Origin: Euryarchaeota archaeon UBA557
GTDB lineage: Archaea > Thermoplasmatota > Poseidoniia > Poseidoniales > Thalassarchaeaceae
NCBI GenBank assembly: GCA_002503285.1
Contig: DARI01000002.1
Coordinates: 219,569-283,568 of the forward strand
Reading direction: 5' to 3'
Length of the DNA: 64,000 nt
How positions within the stretch are numbered: position 1 is the stretch's first letter; the number at the start of each line of letters is the position of its first letter. Below are positions 53,422-62,600 of the stretch, piece by piece. The notes beneath the pieces were generated by a model. That model ran no database searches. It had not been told where the DNA came from and saw only the letters and a list, made by a program, of their open reading frames with translations. Position numbers and translations under genes: made by a program.

Positions 53422-53503
53422 GTACCTGCGGAATTGTTTTTCCTAATGTCATTTGTGATATATTGGGCAACGGATTGAAGAAGGTACGTACTAACCCGTA
53501 TCT

Positions 53504-55060
53504 ATGAAAGAACAAGAAAGGAGAGGCAATAGTTTGCTCCTTCCATTGATATTATTGTTTATTTTGTATCAGATTACTAATTCACCTCTGATTGTTATAG
53601 CGATTGCTATTTGGTATTTTGGCCTAATTTTCCTAGAAGAAAATGGCATTTTAGATAAATGGGATGCCACAAGAGTTTTGGGAATTATACTTATGTTGAG
53701 AACAAAACAAGGCCAGAAAGTATTAGATGTAATTTCTAGTAAGAGAAAATTCTGGAGAGTTTATGGGGAAATATCAATTTGGGTTTGCTTATTTGTAATG
53801 GCAGGAGTAATATTACTGTTATTGCTAAGTTTTGGAAGCAGTGTTGCGAATCCCCCTAATGATCCGATACCTCCTCAAGATTTACTACTAATACCCGGAG
53901 TAACGAGTTTTGTACCATTTTGGTGGCCGGTTTTAGCATTAATAATAGCCATAGTAATTCATGAATACAGTCATGGAATTCAAGCCAGAGCGCATGGGAT
54001 GAAAATCAGGAGTTTTGGCCTACTTCTAGTGGGTCCATTACCAATGGGGGCATTTGCCGAACCTGAGCAAGAAGAAATGTATAGGGCACCTAGAAGAGAT
54101 AGGATGAGATTATTTGCAGCTGGCCCATCAATAAATTTGTTTGCAACATATTTGGTAATTATTCTTTTATCTTCGACTGCAACCGGATTTGTCGCAAAAA
54201 ATCCAGGAGTTCATGCAGAAGAAATAATTGTCGATACAGGTGCAGCAGAAGGTGGTTTGTTGCCTTATGAAATAATTACTCACATGAATGGTGAACCAGT
54301 ACCTAATTATGATATATTTAGTAGTGAAATGGATAATTTTTCTCCCGGTGAACAGATTGTTTTAACAGTATTATCTGGGCAATGGAGTTCGGAAAATATA
54401 AATGAAAACATTGAAGAAAATGAAAGAAATATTGAAATTACGCTTATTGATAGATATGAATGGGAAATAGGATTATGTGAAAAGGACCCAGTATGTGATT
54501 TGGATGATGCAGAAGATTTTCTAATATCGCAAGGAATAGGTCCGGATTCAAATATATCTTTCTTAGGCGTTAGAGGATTAAAAAGTGGTACAGGAGGAGT
54601 TGATAGATATTCCCCCATTATAAATGGAATTAGTGATAACGGAATCATTCCAACTCTGATATATACTGCCGTCATGCCAATAATAATGTTGGGAGTACCA
54701 TTATCTGGAGAAGGACAAATAATGGATTTAAGAGAACAGGCAATGCTCTCTGCTGGAGATGGCGTGTTTGCATCTTTGATTGGAACAGATGGTATGATAA
54801 TGTTATTTACATTTTTATTTTGGCTTGCATGGATAAATTTTTTGTTAGGTTTTGCTAACTTAATACCAATGGTTCCATTTGATGGCGGGCATATACTAAG
54901 GGATGCAGTACATTCAGTATTAGTGAAAATGGATTTATTATTAAAGAGGGATATTCATCCGATTAAGCTGGAATCATGGGCGGATAAAATTAGTAACAAT
55001 AGTAGTTTTTTATTCCTATTTATTCTAATTATACCAATAATTTTATCATATTTTCCATAA
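53504..55060 (+). CDS. Site-2 protease family (M50) intramembrane metallopeptidase
   Basis: A 518-residue polytopic metalloprotease with about six to eight spans. The zinc motif is HEYSH (H153, E154, H157) in a membrane segment, followed by PLPMGAFAEPEQEEM, a PDZ-like domain (about 230-335, with TGAAEGGLLPYEIITHMNGE) and the second active-site motif FDGGH (D460) in NLIPMVPFDGGHIL. Such enzymes cut membrane proteins to release regulators or clear signal peptides. It converges on the signal peptidase gene with a single base between the two stops. Confidence 0.9.
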   Translation: MKEQERRGNSLLLPLILLFILYQITNSPLIVIAIAIWYFGLIFLEENGILDKWDATRVLGIILMLRTKQGQKVLDVISSKRKFWRVYGEISIWVCLFVMAGVILLLLLSFGSSVANPPNDPIPPQDLLLIPGVTSFVPFWWPVLALIIAIVIHEYSHGIQARAHGMKIRSFGLLLVGPLPMGAFAEPEQEEMYRAPRRDRMRLFAAGPSINLFATYLVIILLSSTATGFVAKNPGVHAEEIIVDTGAAEGGLLPYEIITHMNGEPVPNYDIFSSEMDNFSPGEQIVLTVLSGQWSSENINENIEENERNIEITLIDRYEWEIGLCEKDPVCDLDDAEDFLISQGIGPDSNISFLGVRGLKSGTGGVDRYSPIINGISDNGIIPTLIYTAVMPIIMLGVPLSGEGQIMDLREQAMLSAGDGVFASLIGTDGMIMLFTFLFWLAWINFLLGFANLIPMVPFDGGHILRDAVHSVLVKMDLLLKRDIHPIKLESWADKISNNSSFLFLFILIIPIILSYFP

Positions 55061-55061
55061 A

Positions 55062-55955
55062 CTATTCTTCTTCATCTGCATCTAGTAATTTTTTATTTCT
55101 AATCAATGATTCATAAATTGTTGGAGTCATCAATACTATGACTATAGTTATGGATAAGTTGGACCAAGTTTCTCCAGTTACAGCGTTGTGAGTACCGGAT
55201 GTGAATAACTTGATTGCTCCGAGCCAAGGAATTTCAGAAGACGCAATGCCTAACACCCATTCATCTTTTATGGCAGTAACTGGGTTACCAAATTCATCTT
55301 TTAATCCATTTCTTGCATCCTGGCCAGTTGCGACTATCTGATCAATTTTACATCCATTAGTCTCAGAATTATCTCCAGATGTAATGTACCCACTATGATT
55401 TGGTTGCCAATTTTTAATTTCCAAATTATACGTCCCTCCATGATATTTACATGGATAATCTAGAGTTAAATTGATTATACTAACATTTACTAAATTAGTT
55501 CCTAAAACGTCCCAAGTTTTTTTACCATTATCTGAATTATTTAATTCTACTTTCAAAATCGCTCTGTGAATCACAGGAGTATCATTACCTCCATTCTTAC
55601 TAAATATAATTACATCTCCATTCATACCAAGGCTAGAGTATCCAAAGTTTTCATTTTCTTCTTGGATTGATTCTGCATAGGTTACGATATTTTTTCTTGA
55701 TGGATTCATTACTATGACTAAATCTCCTGGATCTATAGCGCCTACGGAGCCATCTTCAGTGTCATGCATCATTGATCCTGACTCTACGACTACCATAGGA
55801 GGAAATTGTCCCGTAGCAACCCATAAACCACCAAGAATCAAAAGAACTAGGCCGATTGCAAGAAATGCTTCTCTTAACCAATCGCTTAGCATACCAAATT
55901 CGAGATTTTCATTTTCAATCGGGTCATCCGAAGTGGGCACTTCATTCCTCCTCAT
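55062..55955 (-). CDS. Signal peptidase I (archaeal/ER type)
   Basis: A 297-residue serine signal peptidase with N-terminal span (about 30-48), the nucleophile S61 in VVVESGSMMHDTEDGS, the His in NDTPVIHRAI (H130; archaeal/ER type uses His rather than Lys), and acidic active-site candidates in TSGDN (about 192-196) and KDEWVLG (230-236). A second span lies at the C-terminus. It is longer than most archaeal enzymes because of an inserted region of about 50 residues (about 138-190). It overlaps the upstream membrane protein gene by 14 bases, so the two are coupled. Confidence 0.88.
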   Translation of the reverse strand: MRRNEVPTSDDPIENENLEFGMLSDWLREAFLAIGLVLLILGGLWVATGQFPPMVVVESGSMMHDTEDGSVGAIDPGDLVIVMNPSRKNIVTYAESIQEENENFGYSSLGMNGDVIIFSKNGGNDTPVIHRAILKVELNNSDNGKKTWDVLGTNLVNVSIINLTLDYPCKYHGGTYNLEIKNWQPNHSGYITSGDNSETNGCKIDQIVATGQDARNGLKDEFGNPVTAIKDEWVLGIASSEIPWLGAIKLFTSGTHNAVTGETWSNLSITIVIVLMTPTIYESLIRNKKLLDADEEE

Positions 55956-56556
55956 CCATATTTTCTACTTTATTAGAAATTCTTTTTGAGGGTAATGATT
56001 TAATTGAAAATCTCTTTCCTTTTACTTTGATTCCCAATTCTTCATAGAGTCCCTTTAATCTTGCTACGTATTTACCACCTAGTAAATCCGCAGCGGATTC
56101 GGCTTCCTTCCTATTTTTGAGAACTTCTGACCTTGATTCTAATTTTAATATATCTTGTAAAATTTGTTTTTGATTCAAAAAGAACATAAATTCGGGTGCA
56201 CTTAGAAATAGTATAGGTATTGACAAAACTAAGCCTAACCAGTAGTATGGGACTAAATTTTCTTTATCTGGATCAGTAGTTCCCCCTAGAATAAAAAGAA
56301 AGGAAAAAGTCCAAAGTAAAACCGCTAAAGAGAATATTGTTATCATGCCAATTATTTGAAAATGATTTTCTCTTTGAGAATTCCACCATTTAGTGATAGG
56401 GCCGACTTGTTTTCTACCTGCGCGCGCCATTTCTAGTACTACTAGGAATGCATTGATAAAGATAGTTCCTTTTATTATAGTTTTGGAAGTTAAAAATAAG
56501 AATATTGTTACATCATTAAACAGAGGGTTTTCTTTAACTTCCTTAGACGGAGACAT
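55942..56556 (-). CDS. Small polytopic membrane protein of unknown function
   Basis: A 204-residue protein with about four hydrophobic spans (about 12-42, 68-92, 103-125) and a charged C-terminal helical domain (about 130-204). No motif is recognised. Its ATG is directly back to back with the ATG of the Lhr gene (sequence CATATG at 56554-56559). A later start at Met44 (MARAGRKQ) would lose the first hydrophobic span. Coupled with the signal peptidase by a 14-base overlap, it may assist that enzyme. Confidence 0.65.
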   Translation of the reverse strand: MSPSKEVKENPLFNDVTIFLFLTSKTIIKGTIFINAFLVVLEMARAGRKQVGPITKWWNSQRENHFQIIGMITIFSLAVLLWTFSFLFILGGTTDPDKENLVPYYWLGLVLSIPILFLSAPEFMFFLNQKQILQDILKLESRSEVLKNRKEAESAADLLGGKYVARLKGLYEELGIKVKGKRFSIKSLPSKRISNKVENMDEEE

Positions 56557-59535
56557 ATGAAGGAGGCCATAAGGGATTTACATCCAAGAGTAAATCAATT
56601 GATTTATGACCTTGGTTGGGAATTAACTCCCATTCAAAAGGCAGCATTACCGGATTTATTAGTTGGTAAAGACAGGTTAATGGTTGCACCAACAGGGAGT
56701 GGAAAAACTGAATCTGCAATTTTACCTTTGGTCTCTAGATGCTTGACTGAGAATTGGGATTCGCTCTCTATCCTATATATCACACCTCTTAGAGCATTGA
56801 ATAGAGATATCGATAGAAGGTTATCAAAGATGTTGGTACCATTGGGACTTACTGTGGGATTAAGGCATGGAGATACACCTCAAAATGAGAGAGTTAAACA
56901 ATCCAAAAAACCTCCAAATTTACTTGTCACGACGCCTGAAACTATGCAAATAATGCTTTTGGGAAGTAGATTAAGAGAGCATCTTGCTGGAGTCAAAGCA
57001 ATTATTTTAGATGAAGTGCATGATATGGCTGGGTCTGAAAGAGGTTCACAATTATTGGTTGGCTTACAAAGAATACAAGATTATTGTCCAAATAAAATTC
57101 AAGTTGTTGGATTATCAGCAACTGTTGGGAATCCAGATGAAGTGGCACAATGGTTCTCAGGAGAAGGTAGGGCAATAATTGGACCTGCACCCAGAGAAAC
57201 TAGAGTATTGGTCCATAAAGAACCAGTGACATCTGAAGATGAAACATTATCTGTTGAATGGCGAGTATCCTCAGATTCGATAGCTGCATTTAGAAGATTA
57301 TCTAAGAAGTTAGTTGAGGATGCCCCTGCTTTAGTTTTTGTAAATTCTAGAAATACTGCTGAAACAGTAGCACAACGGTTAATCGAATTATCTCCAGAAT
57401 TAAATATAGGTATACATCATGGAAGTTTAGCAGCTGAAACTAGAAGAGAGGTAGAAGAATCACTAAGAAAAGGAGAATTACATGGATTAATCTGTACGAG
57501 TAGTTTAGAATTAGGAATTGATGTTGGATCGATAAAAAAAGTCCATCAATTACAAAGTCCAAGGTCAGTAGAAAGTTTACTTCAGCGTGTCGGCAGAGCA
57601 GAGCATTATCTTGGCGGAACCGGTGCTGGTGAAATACTAGCTTGGGAAATTGATGGAATATCAGAATGTGCAGTAATTGCGAGAAAGGCAATGGTGGGAG
57701 AAATAGGAGAGGTTGAATGGCGAACAAATCCAAGAATTGTTGCGGCCAATCAATTTCTACAAATGTCTATTGAAAAAGGAGTATGCCCTCTAAAGAAAGC
57801 AACAGATATAATCGAAAAAACTTCTATTTTTGATGATTGGCATCATGATAAAACACTATCAATCCTTAGAGTCCTTGATGATAGATGGTTGATCAGACTC
57901 ATAGAAGACCCACAAAATTCTGATCCAACACTATGGAATAAAAAATTATGGAAAGAATTAGCAATAAGGATTGGAGATGATTTTCCTGCCGAGAGACCTT
58001 CGTGGGAAGATGAGCATTCAGATTTAGATAAAAAGAAATGGCTAAAAAAAATGATTAAAATACTTCCGGATTCTCTTAAAAACGGATGGTTTTCCCCTGC
58101 GGGCAGATTAGGTCAAAATAGAATGAATCATATCTCAATGATTCCGGATAAAACATCTTACAGAGTAAGGGATGCAGTTACTAGAAAGACGCTGGGATCC
58201 GTAGATGAGGCTTTTGTGCTTTCTCTTAATGACGATAGTGAAGATTCCCTAGGTCAAACTAGAAGATTTGTCATGGCAGGAAGAACATGGGAAATAATTG
58301 ATGCAGACCCTGAACAAGAAGAATTGTTAGTTGGCCCAGTTAAAGAAAGTGGAACTGCACCAGTATGGTCTGGAGAATTACCCCCTGTACCAAGAAATAT
58401 TGCTGAAGAAGTTGGTAAATTAAGAAGAATAACAGCAGTATCAATAGGGGCGATGGATAAAGATAATAGTGGAAAAAATCTGAGTCATTATCCATTAAGT
58501 GACTCTGCTAGAGATGTCCTTATTTCTACTGTTTCGGATCATTTAGAAGCCACTGGCGAGATTCCTGATGGGCAAACTATGACCATAGAAGAGCGAAAAG
58601 GGACAATTGTACTGAATACTTGTAAGGGCTCTAAAATAAATGAGACGTTAGCTCATTTTATTCAAGCAATGGGATCTATGCGAGAGGGAAAAATGGGTAG
58701 AACTGTTATCGATCCATACAGGATAGCATTTCAGATACCGGGTGCAACTCCTACAGATATTATTGATTGGTTGACACAAACTCCTGCTGTAGCCATACCT
58801 TCCATACTACGCATGACGATTCCAAATAGTCGTACAGTTAGATGGAGGGTTGTACAAGTAGCAAAAAAAATGGGAGTTTTGAAAAAAGGTGTAGATCCTC
58901 GAAAAGTCAATTTAAATGGCTTAATGAAAAGGTACAAAGGAACTCCTGTAGTGGAAGAAGCCTTGGATAAATTATTTCATGAACGGATGGACATTGATGG
59001 AACTATAGATACATTAAAAATGATTCAAGATAATGAAATTAAATTAATTCAAACTCCACCAGGGCCTCTAGGGATATCACCTAAAGCCGAAAAGGACTTG
59101 TTACTGCCATCATGGACAGATAAAGAACTAAGAGAAAGATTAGAATTAAGATTAATAAATGAAAGAGTTAGCCTTATATGCATTAATTGCCATAATAATG
59201 CCAGAAAAAGAGTTGCAAAGTTGGAGAAAAAAATTCTTCCCTGTTCGTTATGCGGAGGAACTATGCTTGCTTGTTCTCCAGAAAGAATGGAAAATAGATT
59301 AAAAGAAATGATTGAAAGTAAAGATTCCAGAATAAGAGGAAAGGTAATGAAAAATGCTGAGTTAATTAAAACCCACGGGCTAGATGGTATAATTTGTTTA
59401 ATGGGAAGAGGAGTGGGAGAAGAGACAGCAACTAGAATATTAAGAGGGCATATTGCTGGAGATAGAATGTCTCTTTTACGTTCAATTCATGATGCTGAAT
59501 TGAAATATGCCAGTACAAGAAGATATTGGTCTTAA
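56557..59535 (+). CDS. lhr: Lhr-type DEAD/DEAH-box helicase
   Basis: A 992-residue superfamily-2 helicase. Walker A is APTGSGKT (44-51), with LDEVH (151-155), SATVGN and a motif VI region GRAEHYLGGTGAGE; a winged-helix and Lhr-core helical part follow. The C-terminus adds a likely zinc finger (C875, C878, C896, C899 in CINCHNN and CSLCGG) and a helix-hairpin-helix-like segment with LMGRGVGEETATRILRG. Lhr unwinds DNA and RNA:DNA hybrids in repair. Its ATG abuts the start codon of the divergent membrane-protein gene, so its promoter must lie within that gene. The 3' end meets the P-loop kinase gene. Confidence 0.9.
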   Translation: MKEAIRDLHPRVNQLIYDLGWELTPIQKAALPDLLVGKDRLMVAPTGSGKTESAILPLVSRCLTENWDSLSILYITPLRALNRDIDRRLSKMLVPLGLTVGLRHGDTPQNERVKQSKKPPNLLVTTPETMQIMLLGSRLREHLAGVKAIILDEVHDMAGSERGSQLLVGLQRIQDYCPNKIQVVGLSATVGNPDEVAQWFSGEGRAIIGPAPRETRVLVHKEPVTSEDETLSVEWRVSSDSIAAFRRLSKKLVEDAPALVFVNSRNTAETVAQRLIELSPELNIGIHHGSLAAETRREVEESLRKGELHGLICTSSLELGIDVGSIKKVHQLQSPRSVESLLQRVGRAEHYLGGTGAGEILAWEIDGISECAVIARKAMVGEIGEVEWRTNPRIVAANQFLQMSIEKGVCPLKKATDIIEKTSIFDDWHHDKTLSILRVLDDRWLIRLIEDPQNSDPTLWNKKLWKELAIRIGDDFPAERPSWEDEHSDLDKKKWLKKMIKILPDSLKNGWFSPAGRLGQNRMNHISMIPDKTSYRVRDAVTRKTLGSVDEAFVLSLNDDSEDSLGQTRRFVMAGRTWEIIDADPEQEELLVGPVKESGTAPVWSGELPPVPRNIAEEVGKLRRITAVSIGAMDKDNSGKNLSHYPLSDSARDVLISTVSDHLEATGEIPDGQTMTIEERKGTIVLNTCKGSKINETLAHFIQAMGSMREGKMGRTVIDPYRIAFQIPGATPTDIIDWLTQTPAVAIPSILRMTIPNSRTVRWRVVQVAKKMGVLKKGVDPRKVNLNGLMKRYKGTPVVEEALDKLFHERMDIDGTIDTLKMIQDNEIKLIQTPPGPLGISPKAEKDLLLPSWTDKELRERLELRLINERVSLICINCHNNARKRVAKLEKKILPCSLCGGTMLACSPERMENRLKEMIESKDSRIRGKVMKNAELIKTHGLDGIICLMGRGVGEETATRILRGHIAGDRMSLLRSIHDAELKYASTRRYWS

Positions 59536-59572
59536 CGAAATCAATATCTCCTTTACCCTACTCAGCAGTATT

Positions 59573-60115
59573 ATGTTAATAGGACTCACAGGTAGAAATG
59601 CATCTGGAAAATCAACGTTAGTAAACTGGTTTGCCGAAAAGGGATTGAGGAGTGTTTCATGTTCAGATTCAATAAGAGAATGGCTTAAGAATCAAAATAA
59701 AGAGATTAATAGAGATTCATTAATAGAAGGCGGGAGAACTTTACGAAAGGAAGGAGGAGGGGGCATTTTGGCAGAGATGCTTCTAGAAATAATAGATGGA
59801 GCAGATGCAGTAGTAGATTCAATAAGAACACCAATGGAAGTCGAGATACTAAGGTCCAGAGGAGATTTAATATTGATTGAAATTAAAGCCAGTGAAGATC
59901 GACGATGGAATAGATTGCAAGATAGGGCCCGCCCTGGAGATCCATTAGATAAATTATTATTCATAAAACAGGAAAATAAAGAAATTAAATCAAAAGATGA
60001 AGCAGGTCAAGCCCTTGATGCCACGGCACTAATGGCAGATATTCAAATAACAAATGATGGGACAATAGATGACCTATATTTAAAATTAGATAAAATATGG
60101 GAAGAAAATAATTAA
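59573..60115 (+). CDS. P-loop kinase-like NTPase (UPF0200/dephospho-CoA-kinase-like)
   Basis: A 180-residue P-loop protein. Walker A is GLTGRNASGKSTL near the N-terminus, followed by the nucleotide-kinase pattern SCSDSIREWL, DSLIEGGRTLRKEGG, DAVVDSIRTPMEVE and ASEDRRWNRLQDRARPGD. This matches archaeal NMP-kinase-like UPF0200 proteins and distantly dephospho-CoA kinases. I chose ATG 59573, where the P-loop starts after four residues; an in-frame ATG at 59507 lies in the lhr gene and would add 22 residues. Substrate unknown. Its stop overlaps the stop of the convergent membrane gene by four bases (TTAA). Confidence 0.75.
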   Translation: MLIGLTGRNASGKSTLVNWFAEKGLRSVSCSDSIREWLKNQNKEINRDSLIEGGRTLRKEGGGGILAEMLLEIIDGADAVVDSIRTPMEVEILRSRGDLILIEIKASEDRRWNRLQDRARPGDPLDKLLFIKQENKEIKSKDEAGQALDATALMADIQITNDGTIDDLYLKLDKIWEENN

Positions 60116-60948
60116 TAGATATTGTTTTTTTGTCTCCAATTGATATAATAAAAACTTGGTAACGAACACAATAAAACTGAATTTACCCATGCCAATATTG
60201 ACCCTATGATTAATCCATAATAAGGTAGAGACCACATGGCAATTATTGAATATAATGCAACTGAAGATCCTCCTAACATCATTGGCCCTACAGCCCCCAT
60301 TGGAACAGAGGGCCCTTGGGAAATCCATAATGTAACCATACTAGTGAGGAATATAGCAGGAAATACTGATGCTATACCTGCAATTAAAGGATATCCAAGG
60401 TCAGAAATCCAAACTGCAGCCCCTATGGCAAATGCTGCCATCAGGCCCCTTGATATTAGTGCATATTTGTTGACATGATTGTTACTTGATGGAGTAGTTC
60501 CTATATTCCAACAGAATACCATTCCCAGAATAACAACGGCGAATAATCCAAAAAGGGCAATTCCATACGATGATAAACCTTTTTTGGTTACAAAATTAAT
60601 TAAATTTAATGCTAATATACTACATAATAACCATATAAATAATGAAATAATAATTATAATAATTAATGTGGTATACTTACTCTTAGTAACTTTAAAATAA
60701 GTGGGAATAATTTTCCAATTAGTTAGAAATATTGCATTAATTAACATCCCTGAAGGTACTACAGCCATACTTGTTCTAAAATCCACAATATTGCTTGCCA
60801 AATACATCCCTATAGATGCAGGAACAATCGTGGTTGGAATAGTGCCCAGAATACCTCCAATAGCTCCACCATATTTTTCAACTAGCACAGTAACTACTAT
60901 TGCCACTATTCCAGCAAAAAAAGCTGCAATTAATGTATCTTGAAACAT
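60112..60948 (-). CDS. Polytopic membrane protein, possibly a transporter
   Basis: A 278-residue protein with about eight hydrophobic spans in two similar halves; Gly/Pro-containing motifs TIPTTIVPASIG (about 36-47) and SVFPAIFLTSMVTLW (about 195-210) look like equivalent positions of an internal duplication. No ligand motif is recognised. Long hydrophobic frames on the opposite strand here are shadows. The gene ends in a four-base stop overlap with the P-loop kinase gene. Confidence 0.7.
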   Translation of the reverse strand: MFQDTLIAAFFAGIVAIVVTVLVEKYGGAIGGILGTIPTTIVPASIGMYLASNIVDFRTSMAVVPSGMLINAIFLTNWKIIPTYFKVTKSKYTTLIIIIIISLFIWLLCSILALNLINFVTKKGLSSYGIALFGLFAVVILGMVFCWNIGTTPSSNNHVNKYALISRGLMAAFAIGAAVWISDLGYPLIAGIASVFPAIFLTSMVTLWISQGPSVPMGAVGPMMLGGSSVALYSIIAMWSLPYYGLIIGSILAWVNSVLLCSLPSFYYINWRQKNNIY

Positions 60949-61003
60949 ATTAGCACTTCCATAATTTTATTTTTACCATGAAATAATATTTAAAATAATT
61001 AAA

Positions 61004-62101
61004 TTATTTGCCATCTAGTACGAAATTGTCCCAAGACCTCATATAATCTACAAATTTATTACTAAGACTCACACTTTTGAGATGCGAAGAAGTAAATGGC
61101 GGCAGTTGAGGTTGATAATTATCCTCAGAAACATACTTTGGCCAATCAGGATGAGCGATAGCAACTCTAGCAACTCCAATAAAATCTGCACCTTGAGCGA
61201 TTAAAGAGTTAGCATCTTTAGAATTCCAAACTGCACCTGTAGAGATTAATGGAGGTAAATTTGGGATCGAGGATGTAAACCATTCAGTTATTAAACGGGA
61301 ATCATTTGGTTCAGAAATTGAACGAGAAAATGAATCCCAACATGATAAGTGAATAAAATCAAGTCCTTCGTTTGTTAATATTTTGGCCAATTTTATGCTG
61401 TCATGCATATTTATTCCAATATTATTGATTTCCGGAGAAATTCTTACTCCAATAATAAAATTATCTGGTACCTTTGACTTGATAGATCGAATAATTTCAA
61501 TTAAAAATTTTGAACGGGCGTTAATCTCTCCGCCCCATTCATCTTCCCTTCGATTAGTTTTTGTCCCCAAAAATTGTGAAATCAAATAGCCATGCGCACC
61601 ATGTAATTCTATACCGTCAAAACCAGATTTTGCACATCTTAAGGCTGCATCGGAAAAATCTGAGATTAACCTCATTATGTCTTCTTCCATAGCAGCCCTT
61701 GAAAATCCAGAGAACGATTCTGAACATTTATTTCTACTGGCTGACAGTGGCGTGACACCAGTTAACCTTTCAGGAGATCTCATGCCTCCATGAAATATCT
61801 GTGCAATACTTATTGTACCCTTTTTCCTTAAGGTATTTGTCATATTTTTTAGACCTTTAATATGTAAATCGTCGAAAACTCCAAACTCGCCATCCCAACC
61901 CTGTCCATCCTTAGAAACGTGCGTGGCTGCAGTTGTTATTATTCCAAAACCACCTTCGGCCCTTCTGGCTAACCAATCAATTTCATCCATAGAAATAGTG
62001 CCATCTGCATTGCTTTGTTTGTTAGTCATAGCAGCGAGAACAGTTCTATTTTTAACAAAATGACCAGTCCTAGTAAATGTAAAACAATCCTGAATTGGCA
62101 T
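61004..62101 (-). CDS. Old Yellow Enzyme family NADH:flavin oxidoreductase
   Basis: A 365-residue FMN-dependent enzyme with a TIM barrel. Family features are KNRTVLAAMTNKQSNADG, AEGGFGIITTAATHVSKDGQ, AQIFHGGMRSPE, the active-site region GFDGIELHGAHGYLISQFL followed by TNRREDEWGG, and SLIAQGADFIGVARVAIA near the end. It lacks the extra FAD and iron-sulfur domains of FadH-type 2,4-dienoyl-CoA reductases, so it is a single-domain ene-reductase. Substrate unknown. It is 14 bases downstream of the dCMP deaminase gene in the same direction. Confidence 0.88.
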   Translation of the reverse strand: MPIQDCFTFTRTGHFVKNRTVLAAMTNKQSNADGTISMDEIDWLARRAEGGFGIITTAATHVSKDGQGWDGEFGVFDDLHIKGLKNMTNTLRKKGTISIAQIFHGGMRSPERLTGVTPLSASRNKCSESFSGFSRAAMEEDIMRLISDFSDAALRCAKSGFDGIELHGAHGYLISQFLGTKTNRREDEWGGEINARSKFLIEIIRSIKSKVPDNFIIGVRISPEINNIGINMHDSIKLAKILTNEGLDFIHLSCWDSFSRSISEPNDSRLITEWFTSSIPNLPPLISTGAVWNSKDANSLIAQGADFIGVARVAIAHPDWPKYVSEDNYQPQLPPFTSSHLKSVSLSNKFVDYMRSWDNFVLDGK

Positions 62102-62115
62102 TTTAATAACCTAAA

Positions 62116-62559
62116 TTATGCCATTCTAACGATTATTCCTGCCTCATTCATCATATTTGATGCTATATCAAAATCTGATTGCCATCGTTCAGGTATTTCA
62201 ACATCACTTGGATATACAACTTCTTTAATTCCAGCTTGGATAAGAGACCTTGTGCATCTAGAACATGGTGGCCAGGTAACATATGCCATTGTCCCCTTGA
62301 GGGATATGCCTATTCTGGCTGCATGCATTATTGCATTTTCCTCTGCGTGACATATCATTGGATATTTTTGATTCCGGTCATTTAAGCGTTCTAATTTATC
62401 TTCAATTCCTCTAGGAAAACCATTGAAGCCTGTTGATCTTATTTCCCTATCATCTCCAACTACTACACAGCCTACTTTTGTGGAAGGATCTTTGCTCCAT
62501 TCAGAGATATGTTTTGCAAGTTCTATGAAACGATGGTCCCACTTTTCAGTCATATTCAT
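62116..62559 (-). CDS. Deoxycytidylate (dCMP) deaminase
   Basis: A 147-residue zinc enzyme converting dCMP to dUMP for thymidylate synthesis. The zinc site is HAEENAIMH (H71, E73) with PPCSRC (C99, C102), and the N-terminal STKVGCVVVGDDREIRSTGF is typical of the ComE/dCMP-deaminase type. Met3 is an alternative start. It lies between folC and the Old Yellow Enzyme gene; with folC it fits nucleotide and folate supply. Confidence 0.92.
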   Translation of the reverse strand: MNMTEKWDHRFIELAKHISEWSKDPSTKVGCVVVGDDREIRSTGFNGFPRGIEDKLERLNDRNQKYPMICHAEENAIMHAARIGISLKGTMAYVTWPPCSRCTRSLIQAGIKEVVYPSDVEIPERWQSDFDIASNMMNEAGIIVRMA

Positions 62560-62600
62560 ATGCGTACATAAGTTGTTAATGATATTGTCTACTTTAAATT

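Noticed and set aside
60236..60943. Three chained plus-strand frames with hydrophobic character.
   Set aside because: All lie opposite a well-formed eight-span membrane protein on the minus strand; hydrophobic codons read backwards yield such frames.
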